Positions 23,900 to 32,281 of a DNA stretch of 40,847 nucleotides are shown one piece after another; positions within the stretch are counted from its first letter, which is position 1; each line of letters begins with the position of its first letter. The stretch lies in assembly GCA_934130235.1 (NCBI GenBank), contig CAKOXU010000006.1, positions 1 to 40,847 of the forward strand, in the 5' to 3' direction. A model generated the notes under the pieces. It worked only from the letters and a program-made list of their open reading frames with translations, was not told the DNA's origin and did no database searches. The stretch comes from an uncultured Bacilli bacterium (lineage in GTDB: Bacteria; Bacillota_I; Bacilli_A; RF39; UBA660). Both the position numbers and the translations under genes were made by a program.

Positions 23900-24518
23900 A
23901 TGATTGATAGTACTCATTTGTGTATGCAGTCCATTTTTCTGGGACATTTAATATTTTTCTCCATTTATATGACATAATGATATGCATTTCATTATCATAA
24001 AATGTGTGAATTTTATATATATCTGTTATTGCTTTATTAGTATTATCAATGTTATTCGCTAATCTGTATAGTATCTCAATTCTGTTATAAAATTCCTCAA
24101 TTAACCATGATCTATAATCCTCATATTCAGATATATTAGTTGTTTCCTTTAATATGGTATTTGGTACATTTTTTTCAAGATGGGCAATATAGTAGGCCTC
24201 ATCATATATAGCTACAATTTCACTTAATGTTAATGTACAGTCGTTTATTTTATTAAAATCTATAAAATAATATTTATTATGTGGTTCTTCAAATAAGGCT
24301 TTATTTTTGTATTTGTCAAAATTATTTAACCACCAAAATGTATCGCACAATTTTTTGTTAAATCTAAGATTTCTTTTTTTTATAATACTCTTCTCAGATA
24401 AAATTATATATTCAATTGTTTTATCATCAAAATTGCAAAATTTTAATCTATCGTATGCTTCTTTATATGATTCGTTAGTTCCTTTTAATATTAATTCAGT
24501 AAATAATAAATCTTTCAT
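23898..24518 (-). CDS. Hypothetical cytosolic protein
   Basis: The 206-residue protein shows no signal peptide or membrane helix and no family I recognise. It is mostly helical in appearance, rich in Asn, Tyr, Glu and Lys, with many aromatic residues (TFWWLNNFDKY, YRSWLIEEFYNR, EKWTAYTNEYY). AAAGGGAG lies 6 bases before the ATG, so the start is well supported. It stands alone on the minus strand with a bidirectional terminator at its end and a 16-bp palindrome about 45 bases before its start. It could be an accessory gene. Confidence 0.6.
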   Translation of the reverse strand: MKDLLFTELILKGTNESYKEAYDRLKFCNFDDKTIEYIILSEKSIIKKRNLRFNKKLCDTFWWLNNFDKYKNKALFEEPHNKYYFIDFNKINDCTLTLSEIVAIYDEAYYIAHLEKNVPNTILKETTNISEYEDYRSWLIEEFYNRIEILYRLANNIDNTNKAITDIYKIHTFYDNEMHIIMSYKWRKILNVPEKWTAYTNEYYQS

Positions 24519-24770
24519 TTTTTCTCCCTTTCTAAATATATTAGGTATATTTTAAATATGCATATTGTATACAATATCACAAAATGATATTTATTTCAAA
24601 TATTAAGATAAAAGAATAGATAATTTTTATTATTTTACTTAAATCTTATTTCAATCAATAAAATTTCACTATTAATATATACAATATAATATAGTAAATT
24701 GATACAAAACAAAAAATTATCTAATCTATACTTTTGGTTATTTTTATTATATAATATTTTAGGTGATATT
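24519..24770. other. AT-rich divergent intergenic region
   Basis: About 250 bases without a gene. It holds the SD of the minus-strand gene, a perfect 16-bp palindrome (24562-24577), a second copy of its right ten bases (24678-24687), and a TATAAT (24750-24755) just before mtaB. Nothing RNA-like was seen in the rest. Confidence 0.6.
24562..24577. promoter_or_regulatory. Candidate operator palindrome
   Basis: ATATTGTATACAATAT is a perfect 16-bp inverted repeat upstream of the minus-strand hypothetical gene. The core TTGTATACAA is of the type bound by GntR- or TetR-like dimers. The ten bases TATACAATAT recur at 24678-24687. No regulator gene is adjacent. Confidence 0.45.
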
Positions 24771-26042
24771 ATGAAGTTTTATATTTATACCTTGGGATGT
24801 AAGGTAAATACTTATGAATCAGGTGTTATTAAAAATAAATTGGTAGATAATGGATATATAGAAGGCAGTAAAGAGGATAGTGATATATATATAGTAAATA
24901 CTTGTACTGTAACTAATACTTCTGATAATAAATCATTAAAAACGGTTAGACATATAGTAAATAATTATAAAGATAAAATAGTAGTTGTAATGGGATGTAT
25001 GTCGCAAGTAAACAGTGATTTGTTAAATGATTTAGATGTGTCTATTGTACTAGGAAATAGTGGTAAAAGTAAGATTGTAGAGTATATTGAACAGTATAAG
25101 AGGGATAAAAAGAAAATAGTTGATATAAAAGATATAACAAATGTAAAGTTTGAGGATATGTGTCTTAATAATTTTAATAGAGTTCGTGCTTTTGTAAAAA
25201 TAGAAGATGGATGTGAAAATTACTGTACTTATTGTATAATACCATATGCTCGCGGACCGGTTAGAAGTAAAAATAAGGAAACTGTTTTAGAAGAAATAAA
25301 AACAATAATAAAAAATGGGCATAAAGAAATTGTTTTAACGGGTATACATACAGGACATTATGGTAGTGATTTAGATGGATATACTTTCTCTGATTTAATT
25401 AAAGAAATAGAAAATGTGGAAGGATTAAAACGACTTAGAATTTCTTCTATAGAAATAACTGAGCTTGATGATGAGTTTTTAAAAACTCTTAAAGATAGCA
25501 AAGTATTAGTTGATCATATGCATATTCCACTTCAATCAGGGTGTAATAAGATTTTAAAATTGATGAACAGAAAATATGATAAGGAGTATTTTATTAATAC
25601 AATAACAAAGATAAGACAAATTAGACCGGATATTTCTATAACTACTGATTTAATAGTTGGATTTCCTAATGAGACGGAAGCTGATTTTGAAGAAACTATT
25701 AATACTATTAATACTATTAAATTTAGTAAGATACATGTATTTCCTTTTTCCCTTAGAAAAGGTACTGCTGCTGAAGATATACCAAATCATATCAGTGATG
25801 TTGTAAAAAAACAAAGAGTTAAAAAAGTCTTAGATTTAAGTAAACAATTAGAAATTGAATATTTTAATAAATTTATAAATAAAGAGGTAGAATTTATACC
25901 TGAGGTATACAAAAATGGTTGTGTAATAGGACATACAGGTAATTATTTACAAGTAAAGTGTAAAGGCGATATATCTGATTTAAATGAAATAAAAAAGTGC
26001 ATTATTAAAAAAATTGAATATCCATATTGTATTGCAGAGTAA
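24771..26042 (+). CDS. mtaB: tRNA methylthiotransferase, MtaB type
   Basis: The 423-residue radical-SAM enzyme should add a methylthio group to t6A37 of tRNAs. It has the N-terminal Fe-S cluster cysteines in LGCKVN, NTCTVTN and MGCMSQ, the radical SAM CxxxCxxC at C148/C152/C155, and SSIEITELD, which is characteristic of MtaB and not MiaB or RimO. The C-terminal TRAM-like part is short. ATG 24771 follows AGGTGAT; a longer frame from 24699 would run through the promoter. The -10 (24750-24755) leaves a leader of about 9 bases. Two genes away, ylbD starts a separate unit. Confidence 0.88.
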   Translation: MKFYIYTLGCKVNTYESGVIKNKLVDNGYIEGSKEDSDIYIVNTCTVTNTSDNKSLKTVRHIVNNYKDKIVVVMGCMSQVNSDLLNDLDVSIVLGNSGKSKIVEYIEQYKRDKKKIVDIKDITNVKFEDMCLNNFNRVRAFVKIEDGCENYCTYCIIPYARGPVRSKNKETVLEEIKTIIKNGHKEIVLTGIHTGHYGSDLDGYTFSDLIKEIENVEGLKRLRISSIEITELDDEFLKTLKDSKVLVDHMHIPLQSGCNKILKLMNRKYDKEYFINTITKIRQIRPDISITTDLIVGFPNETEADFEETINTINTIKFSKIHVFPFSLRKGTAAEDIPNHISDVVKKQRVKKVLDLSKQLEIEYFNKFINKEVEFIPEVYKNGCVIGHTGNYLQVKCKGDISDLNEIKKCIIKKIEYPYCIAE

Positions 26043-26072
26043 TAAAACGCATATAATTAATTGGGTGATTGT

Positions 26073-26426
26073 ATGGGCAAAGAGGAGTTTAAAAACTTTG
26101 TAAAAAAGAATCCTAAATTAATTAGTTATGTGAAAAGAAATGAAAAAACATGGCAAGATTTTTATGAGATGTATGATTTATATGGTGAAGATAAAAATGC
26201 ATGGCAGGATTATTTAAATGTGGAAAAATCAGTGGCAGTTGCTGGAACTGCGACGGGATTTACGGATGTTGTAAATTGGTTTAAAAATGTAGATTTAAAT
26301 TCTTTGCAAGAAGGAATAAATAATGTACAGAGGGTAATAGGTGTAGTGCAAGATTTTGGTAAAGGAAATACTTCTAAGACAGAAACGTATAAGCCTAGAC
26401 CAATATATAAGCATTTTGAGGATTAA
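26073..26426 (+). CDS. ylbD: YlbD-like putative spore coat protein
   Basis: The 117-residue protein begins with the YlbD family signature: EEFKNFVKKNPKLI, then KTWQDFYEMYDLYGED and a C-terminal part with VDLNSLQEGINNVQRVI. In Bacillus, YlbD is annotated as a putative coat protein. ATG 26073 has GGGTGAT before it and a TATAAT at 26052-26057; the TTG at 26061 is inside the SD and is not the start. It overlaps ylbE by one base (TAATG). The order ylbD, ylbE, rsmD (ylbH) matches Bacillus, with ylbF and ylbG absent. Confidence 0.75.
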   Translation: MGKEEFKNFVKKNPKLISYVKRNEKTWQDFYEMYDLYGEDKNAWQDYLNVEKSVAVAGTATGFTDVVNWFKNVDLNSLQEGINNVQRVIGVVQDFGKGNTSKTETYKPRPIYKHFED

Positions 26427-26647
26427 TGAAATTAGATGTACAGTTTAAATTAAAGAGTAATCCTATGTATTTAGAGTATCTTCATTCTAATTCATATTGG
26501 TATAAATATTTAAATAGAGATGAAAGCTCAATTAATGATTTTATAAATGAAGTAAAGGTAAATTATAAATTGAGGCCTGTTGATAAAATAACAAATGCTA
26601 TTAACACTTTGGATATGTTAAGCAATGTATTAAATACGTTAAAATAA
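26426..26647 (+). CDS. ylbE: YlbE-like protein
   Basis: At 73 residues this matches the small YlbE family: KLKSNPMYLEYLHSNSYWYKYLNR followed by a short helix and a C-terminal segment (NAINTLDMLSNVLNT) similar to the equivalent part of Bacillus YlbE. Family function is unknown. It lies between ylbD (one-base overlap) and rsmD (8-base gap), the conserved Bacillus order, which supports the call despite its small size. Confidence 0.7.
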   Translation: MKLDVQFKLKSNPMYLEYLHSNSYWYKYLNRDESSINDFINEVKVNYKLRPVDKITNAINTLDMLSNVLNTLK

Positions 26648-26655
26648 GGAGTAAT

Positions 26656-27183
26656 ATGAGAGTAATTAGTGGAAAATATAAAGGAAGAAAATTAGATGGA
26701 TTTAATGAAAATGGAACTAGACCTACTATGGATAGGGTAAAGGAATCTATATTTGGTAGTATACAAAATTATATAGATGATAGTATTGTCTTGGATCTGT
26801 TTGCAGGATCGGGATCATTAGGCATAGAAGCACTTAGTAATGGAAGTAAATCTGTATATTTTGTTGATAATAATAGTGCTTTAATTGATATTATTAAGAA
26901 AAATACCAATAATATGGCTGAAGATATTCATATTATTAAATCTGATTTTTTATCAGCTTTAAATAATTTTAATAATATAAAGTTTGATATTATATTTTTA
27001 GATCCACCATATAAAATGAATTTAATTAATAAATGTATAAATATCATACATGAAAAAGATTTACTTAAAGAAGGTGGAATAATAGTTTGTGAATATGAAA
27101 ATGAATTTGTAGATACAAATTTATACAGAATAATAAAAGAAAAAAGGTATGGTAGTAAAAATGTAAAAATATATACAAAATAA
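26656..27183 (+). CDS. rsmD: 16S rRNA (guanine-966-N2) methyltransferase
   Basis: The 175-residue SAM enzyme methylates G966 in helix 31 of 16S rRNA. It shows the N-terminal MRVISGKYKGRKL and RPTMDRVKESIF, the SAM motif VLDLFAGSGSLGIEALS and the catalytic DPPY at 116-119. The length is typical (about 185). AAGGAGT precedes the ATG. It is the last gene of the ylbD-ylbE-rsmD operon; coaD, its usual neighbour, is absent. No terminator is visible before the promoter of the next gene. Confidence 0.92.
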   Translation: MRVISGKYKGRKLDGFNENGTRPTMDRVKESIFGSIQNYIDDSIVLDLFAGSGSLGIEALSNGSKSVYFVDNNSALIDIIKKNTNNMAEDIHIIKSDFLSALNNFNNIKFDIIFLDPPYKMNLINKCINIIHEKDLLKEGGIIVCEYENEFVDTNLYRIIKEKRYGSKNVKIYTK

Positions 27184-27193
27184 AATAACCCTA

Positions 27194-27222
27194 TGTACAA
27201 AATTGTCGAAATTTGATATAAT
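27194..27222 (+). promoter_or_regulatory. Promoter of the dockerin-protein operon
   Basis: TGTACA (27194-27199) and TATAAT (27217-27222) are 17 bases apart with TGA before the -10. Confidence 0.55.
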
Positions 27223-27244
27223 GGTATTTAGGGTAGGTGGTATG

Positions 27245-29293
27245 ATGAAAAGAAATTTAACATGTTTGTTTGTTTTCGTCGTATCACTTTTTTTGTTTAC
27301 TAATTATGTAAGTGCTGATTATAAAGCTAGTGCGATTAACCCAGCTGGTGCTAAATGTGAATTGAGTTCAAAATCAACTGGATATTGTTATTATGCAAAT
27401 AAAAATTTAAATAGTACTGTTCCTAAGGTTGTATGGCTTGATAATGGTGATGAGGTAACTGTTTTAACAAATTATGATACAGTAGATAGTCCTAATAAAA
27501 GTAGGTGTAGTGATTATTATGTTTATACTAGTTATTATTCACCTTTAACTAAATCAACTCATAATGGATATTATTGTCATGCTAATTTAACGACTGGTGA
27601 AGTTAGTAATGAATTAAAAGAAGAATTTAAAAATGCAGGATTTCCTGAAAGTTATTGGAGTAAATTAGCAGTTTTAAAACAAGCTCATCCTAAATGGACT
27701 TTTAAAGCAATTAATACTGGATTAGATTTTAGTGCAGCGGTTAGTGGAGAAAACACAGGAAATAGAAGTTTAATTCAAGGAGCTTCATCTATGAATTATG
27801 CATTGCTGAGTTTAGAATATGGTTCTTTTGATTATAAAAATAATAAGTTTGCTGCGTATGATAATGTTAATGCTTCTGAATCATCTAGATGGTATAGAGC
27901 TAACTATGATGCGATTGCATATTATATGGATCCTAGAAATTCTCTTATTGATATGTATGTGTTTCAGTTTCAAAATTTAGCATATGATAATAAAATTAGT
28001 GATACTAGTTTAAGAAGTGTTATTAAATCAGCTTATGGTTCTGGAAGTCTGGCAATTTATGCTGATGATTTTATTGCTGCTGGTAAGCAATCTAGTGTTG
28101 ACCCTATTTATTTAGCAGCTTTATCTATTCAAGAAGTTGGAACTAATTATAGTACTGCTACTAATGGAAAGTATAATGGTATGTATAATTTTTATAATAT
28201 AGGTGCGACTGGTGGAACCGATCCGGCTATTCGTGGACTTGAATTTGCGGCTAATACAGATGCAGAGAGCTTAAGACCATGGAATACACCTAACAAGTCA
28301 ATCGTAGGTGGAGCTAATTGGATGGGAGTAAAGTATATTAAGGTAGGACAAAATACATCTTATTTTAAAAGGTTTAATGTAGTTGAAAAGTACTTAAAGA
28401 ATAATAAAGTAAGTTATACGCCACATTCTAATTATACTCATCAGTATCAAACTAATACTTTAGCGCCACAATCTGAAGCTAGAACTAAATATAAAAGTTA
28501 TTTTGATAATAATTTATTAGATTTAGAGCTTACTTTCTATATACCTGTATATAGTAATATGCCTAATTCAACATCATTGCCAACTAAAGGTGGATGGCCT
28601 AATAATTATTTAAGTTCTATTAAAATAAATGGTAGTACTATACCTGGATTTGATGGAGATAATACTACATATAACTATTATTTAAATGGTAATTCATTGA
28701 AACTAGAGGCAGTAAAAGTAGATTCACGTGCAACTATTAGTGGTACAGGTACATTTAATATAAATAGTAATTGTACTAAAAGTATTACTGTAAAAGCAGA
28801 AAATGGTGATGTTAGAACCTATAAGATTAACATTATTCTTACTAATACTGATACTTCTACTAAAACAGTAGTAGAAACACTTAATAGTGCTGGTATTAAA
28901 AATGGTACATATATATATGGATTTAATGTAAATACAGATATATCAGTTATTAAGCAAAAAATAAATAATGTAAATTCTAGTGCAGTAGTTAGTTTGACTA
29001 CGTATAACGGTACAACTAAAAATAGTGGTGCAATAGTAACTGGTGATAAAGTAACTATTAAAGTAGGAAACGAGACTAAAACATATAGTATAGTATTGTA
29101 TGGCGATGTTAATGGCGATGGAAAGATTGCTGCAACTGATTATGTTAAGATTAAGAATCATATTATGGGCAAAATAACTTTATCTGGTGCATATAAAGAA
29201 GCTGCAGATGTTGATAGAAATGGTACAGTTAAAGCAACTGATTATGTTAAGATTAAGAATTATATAATGGGTAAAGGAAGTATTACTCAATAG
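27245..29293 (+). CDS. Secreted N-acetylglucosaminidase-like autolysin with dockerin
   Basis: The 682-residue protein has a signal peptide (to residue 24, YVSA), an SH3-like region with cysteines to about 120, a glucosaminidase domain similar to LytD/GH73 (about 170-390, with AALSIQEVGTNY as the likely catalytic Glu loop and YNFYNIGATG), a cadherin-like beta-sandwich (YLSSIKINGSTIPGF onward) and a C-terminal type I dockerin (about 619-682). The dockerin has two calcium loops, GDVNGDGKIAATDYVKIKNH and ADVDRNGTVKATDYVKIKNY. It should cleave the glycan strands of peptidoglycan while held on a partner protein. I take ATG 27245, which lies 5 bases after GGTG as in many genes here; ATG 27242 is an alternative. 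The next gene starts 8 bases later. Confidence 0.85.
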   Translation: MKRNLTCLFVFVVSLFLFTNYVSADYKASAINPAGAKCELSSKSTGYCYYANKNLNSTVPKVVWLDNGDEVTVLTNYDTVDSPNKSRCSDYYVYTSYYSPLTKSTHNGYYCHANLTTGEVSNELKEEFKNAGFPESYWSKLAVLKQAHPKWTFKAINTGLDFSAAVSGENTGNRSLIQGASSMNYALLSLEYGSFDYKNNKFAAYDNVNASESSRWYRANYDAIAYYMDPRNSLIDMYVFQFQNLAYDNKISDTSLRSVIKSAYGSGSLAIYADDFIAAGKQSSVDPIYLAALSIQEVGTNYSTATNGKYNGMYNFYNIGATGGTDPAIRGLEFAANTDAESLRPWNTPNKSIVGGANWMGVKYIKVGQNTSYFKRFNVVEKYLKNNKVSYTPHSNYTHQYQTNTLAPQSEARTKYKSYFDNNLLDLELTFYIPVYSNMPNSTSLPTKGGWPNNYLSSIKINGSTIPGFDGDNTTYNYYLNGNSLKLEAVKVDSRATISGTGTFNINSNCTKSITVKAENGDVRTYKINIILTNTDTSTKTVVETLNSAGIKNGTYIYGFNVNTDISVIKQKINNVNSSAVVSLTTYNGTTKNSGAIVTGDKVTIKVGNETKTYSIVLYGDVNGDGKIAATDYVKIKNHIMGKITLSGAYKEAADVDRNGTVKATDYVKIKNYIMGKGSITQ

Positions 29294-29301
29294 GAGGATT
29301 T

Positions 29302-30516
29302 ATGAAAAAGTTTAGATATTTAATATTACTAATGTGCTTGTTTATTAATATTAATGCAGTAAAAGCCTTTAGTATTAATGCTTCTTCTTCGGTACAAGTT
29401 AATACTACAGTTCGTGTGACTGTGGATGCTAGAGGATTAATAGGTAAGTTTACTATTTCATCCTCTAATTCCAGTGTTTTATCTGGTGGAGATGAGGTAT
29501 GGATAGAGAATACTACTAATGTATTTACTTTTGATGCTAAAAAAGAGGGTACTGCTACAATAACTGTAAGAGCGGTTGATGTATCTGATACAGATGGTAA
29601 TGCCTATACTGGTAGTCGATCAATTACTATAAAAGTAGTAAAAAAATCTACTCCTCAAGTAGATATAAATAAAACATATAGTAAAAATAATTATTTAAAA
29701 AATTTAAGTATAGATGGCTATAAGTTAACGCCTGATTTTAACAAGGATACTTTGGAATATAAAGTTGAGTTAGCACCTGGTACAGAAAAAATTAATATAA
29801 GTGCTGAAAAAGAAGATAAAGAAGCTTCTGTCAAAGGTATAGGGGAAATAAATGTTAATGAAGGTGTAAATACAATAAGTATTATTGTTACAGCAGAAAA
29901 TGGAAATGAGAGAGTATATAAAATAATTGCTAATGTAGAGGAGAAGGATCCTATAAAAATAAGTATTAATAATACAGATTATACTGTTGTAAAGAAGAAA
30001 GAATTGTTAACTAAACCGGATGGCTATGAAGAAACTAGTGTTAATATAAGCGGATTTGAAATTCCTGCGTTTTATAATGATGTTACTAAGGTAACTTTAA
30101 TTGGTCTTAAAAATTCAAATGGTGATATTAAGTTATACTCTTATGATACAAAGAATGGAACTTATAAAGAATATAAGGAGTATTCATTTGATAAAATGAA
30201 TTTATATATTCATGAAGACAAAAATACTAATTATAAGAAAATTAAAATTAAAATTAATGGTGATGAGGTAGTTGCTTATAAGGTAGATGGATTAAAGGAT
30301 TATTATTTGTTGTATGCTACTAATACAATTACTGGAAATGAGAGTTATTATTTGTATGATATATTAGAAAACTCAGTCCAAAGGTATAATACGGATTTGG
30401 TTGATACTGTTATGCAACAAAAAGATAAGTACTTTAGTGTAGTTTTAGTATTATCTTGCGTATGTTTCTTATCAATGCTATTTTTACTTATTGAAATAAA
30501 CAAAAAAGAAGCTTAG
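29302..30516 (+). CDS. Membrane-anchored Ig-like/cadherin-like surface protein
   Basis: The 404-residue protein has a signal peptide (to about residue 22, VKA), an Ig-like or cohesin-like domain (about 23-112: VQVNTTVRVTVDARGLIGK to GSRSITIKVV), a cadherin-like beta-sandwich (about 128-212: LKNLSIDGYKLTPDFN to ERVYKIIANV), a further domain to about 360, and a C-terminal transmembrane helix ending in KKEA. It is thus exposed outside and fixed in the membrane, not sortase-anchored. AGGAGG in the 8-base gap after the dockerin gene gives a start. Co-transcription with a dockerin protein suggests it could hold that enzyme on the cell, though the first domain is not a clear cohesin. Confidence 0.7.
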   Translation: MKKFRYLILLMCLFININAVKAFSINASSSVQVNTTVRVTVDARGLIGKFTISSSNSSVLSGGDEVWIENTTNVFTFDAKKEGTATITVRAVDVSDTDGNAYTGSRSITIKVVKKSTPQVDINKTYSKNNYLKNLSIDGYKLTPDFNKDTLEYKVELAPGTEKINISAEKEDKEASVKGIGEINVNEGVNTISIIVTAENGNERVYKIIANVEEKDPIKISINNTDYTVVKKKELLTKPDGYEETSVNISGFEIPAFYNDVTKVTLIGLKNSNGDIKLYSYDTKNGTYKEYKEYSFDKMNLYIHEDKNTNYKKIKIKINGDEVVAYKVDGLKDYYLLYATNTITGNESYYLYDILENSVQRYNTDLVDTVMQQKDKYFSVVLVLSCVCFLSMLFLLIEINKKEA

Positions 30517-30525
30517 CTTCTTTTT
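30503..30525. terminator. Bidirectional terminator
   Basis: A 10-bp perfect stem (30503-30512 with 30516-30525) with a TTA loop and A/T runs on both sides. It lies between convergent genes; the plus-strand stop codon is in the loop. Confidence 0.88.
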
Positions 30526-31078
30526 AATATACAATTGTATATACATTAAATAAAATGAATGTAATAAGTGTGAAGACATTAATAAGCATAAAAAGTTTTC
30601 TAATTTTTTTATTTGTCACAACACTCATACCAAAGAATAATACAAGTAATACAATAATTGCACCATTTAACATATAATTATCTTTGTTATCTTGAAAATT
30701 TGTGAATCCTAATAAGTATATATAATATCCAATACATAGTAAGTTTATTTCTCCAATAATATTTAATTTTGATACCTTTTTCTTTCCATCCTTTTTTATT
30801 TCATTGTTTTCCTTTTTTACTTCATCAAAATTAAATTTCATAGAACGGGTTAATTCTAGTGCTTGAGTTTTTATTAAATTTTCTTCTTTTTTCTTCTCTT
30901 CACTTTTAACTTTACTTTTTTTCTCAGTTAATATTTCATCTATATCTTTTCTTTTTTCTAATTCTTTTTCTCTTAAGTATTCTTTTCTTTGATGCTTGTT
31001 CATTAAATCTGTAAATGACGATGTTTTTCCCAATTCATCTTCTTTAATATCACTTAAATCTATACTACTCTTTTTCAT
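30524..31078 (-). CDS. Hypothetical membrane protein with charged N-terminal coil
   Basis: The 184-residue protein has about 105 strongly charged residues (Lys/Glu-rich, probably coiled coil, for example EYLREKELEKRKD) followed by three transmembrane helices to the C-terminus. No family is recognised. GGTGAT sits 3 bases before the ATG, and a minus-strand TATAAT is at 31099-31094. It is divergent from galE and convergent with the anchored Ig-like gene. The layout would suit a membrane-tethered scaffold or regulator, but nothing in the sequence shows this. Confidence 0.6.
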   Translation of the reverse strand: MKKSSIDLSDIKEDELGKTSSFTDLMNKHQRKEYLREKELEKRKDIDEILTEKKSKVKSEEKKKEENLIKTQALELTRSMKFNFDEVKKENNEIKKDGKKKVSKLNIIGEINLLCIGYYIYLLGFTNFQDNKDNYMLNGAIIVLLVLFFGMSVVTNKKIRKLFMLINVFTLITFILFNVYTIVY

Positions 31079-31143
31079 ATTATCACCATAATAATTATAA
31101 CTTATTTTTTATAAAAAATAAAGTGGTATAAAAGAATTTGTTA

Positions 31144-31152
31144 TGATATAAT
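31144..31152 (+). promoter_or_regulatory. Extended -10 promoter of galE
   Basis: TGATATAAT within TATGATATAAT, 23 bases before the galE start, with AGGAGGG between. No good -35 was found. Confidence 0.55.
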
Positions 31153-31175
31153 TAAAATATAAGTAGGAGGGATAT

Positions 31176-32183
31176 ATGAGAATATTAGTAACGGGTGGTA
31201 CCGGATACATAGGATCACATACGGTAGTTAATTTGATTGAAGATGGTTATGAGGTAGTTATTATAGATAATTTTTCTAATTCCAAACCAGTTGTACTTGA
31301 TAGGCTAAAAGAAATTACAAATAAACCAATAAAATTTTATGAAGGTGATGTTTGTAATAGAAGCATTTTAAGGCAGATATTTAACGAAAACCAAATAGAC
31401 GCTGTTATACATTTTGCTGGATATAAGGCAGTAGGCGAGTCTGTTAAAGTTCCACTAAAGTATTATAGAAACAATATTGATTCTACATTGTCATTATTGG
31501 AAGTAATGAATGAATTTAATTGTAAGAATATAGTTTTTTCATCAAGTGCGACAGTGTATGGTGAACAAAAAGAACATAAATTAGTTGAAACAATGGAAAG
31601 AAAAAAGACTCCTAGTCCCTATGGGGAGACTAAGGCTATTATAGAAAAAATTTTGGAAGATCTATATAGGAGTGATAACGAATGGAACATTATGATTCTT
31701 AGATATTTTAATCCAGTTGGTGCTCATGAGTCTGGGTTGATTGGAGAAGATAATGGCATTCCAAACAATTTAATGCCATATATACTTAAAGTATCAATAG
31801 GTGAGTTACCTATGCTTACGATATTTGGAAATGATTATGATACAAAAGATGGAACTTGCATAAGAGATTATATACATGTTGTGGATTTAGCACGCGGACA
31901 TGTCAGTGCGCTTAATTATATGTTTGATAATAAAAATGATATTAGGGTATACAATCTTGGGACTGGTAATGGAGTAAGTGTAACAGAAATTGTAACAACA
32001 TTTGAAAGAGTAAATAATATAAAACTAAATTATAAATACGGTGATAGAAGAGAGGGTGATTTGCCTATTGTTTACGCTGATGCTTCTAAAGCAAGTAGGG
32101 ATTTAAATTGGAAAACAGAGAAAACGATTGATCAAATGTGTCTGGATAGTTATAATTTTATAGTTAAGTCAAGAGATAAATAA
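31176..32183 (+). CDS. galE: UDP-glucose 4-epimerase
   Basis: The 335-residue short-chain dehydrogenase-fold enzyme interconverts UDP-glucose and UDP-galactose (and possibly the N-acetyl forms). It has the NAD loop GGTGYIGSH at residues 7-15, SSSATVYG with the catalytic Ser/Thr, and the catalytic pair Y149 and K153 (SPYGETK). RYFNPVGAHESG and RDYIHVVDLA are typical of GalE. The start has AGGAGGG before it. It is a single-gene unit with its own terminator, placed at the head of the glycopolymer locus, and probably supplies galactose or GalNAc to it. Confidence 0.95.
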   Translation: MRILVTGGTGYIGSHTVVNLIEDGYEVVIIDNFSNSKPVVLDRLKEITNKPIKFYEGDVCNRSILRQIFNENQIDAVIHFAGYKAVGESVKVPLKYYRNNIDSTLSLLEVMNEFNCKNIVFSSSATVYGEQKEHKLVETMERKKTPSPYGETKAIIEKILEDLYRSDNEWNIMILRYFNPVGAHESGLIGEDNGIPNNLMPYILKVSIGELPMLTIFGNDYDTKDGTCIRDYIHVVDLARGHVSALNYMFDNKNDIRVYNLGTGNGVSVTEIVTTFERVNNIKLNYKYGDRREGDLPIVYADASKASRDLNWKTEKTIDQMCLDSYNFIVKSRDK

Positions 32184-32200
32184 TTCTCTTGATTTTCTTT
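32169..32200 (+). terminator. Terminator of galE
   Basis: TCAAGAGA (32169-32176) pairs with TCTCTTGA (32185-32192) around an 8-base loop holding the stop codon. TTTTCTTT follows. Confidence 0.75.
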
Positions 32201-32227
32201 ATTTTACTAGTATTAGTTATTAAATTA

Positions 32228-32236
32228 TGATATAAT
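32228..32236 (+). promoter_or_regulatory. Extended -10 promoter of the glycopolymer operon
   Basis: TGATATAAT within TTATGATATAAT, with no clear -35. The leader to the acyltransferase start is about 40 bases, longer than most here. Confidence 0.5.
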
Positions 32237-32281
32237 TAGGTTGTAGAAAGAATAAAAAAGGTAATAGTTTGGAGTAGATTT

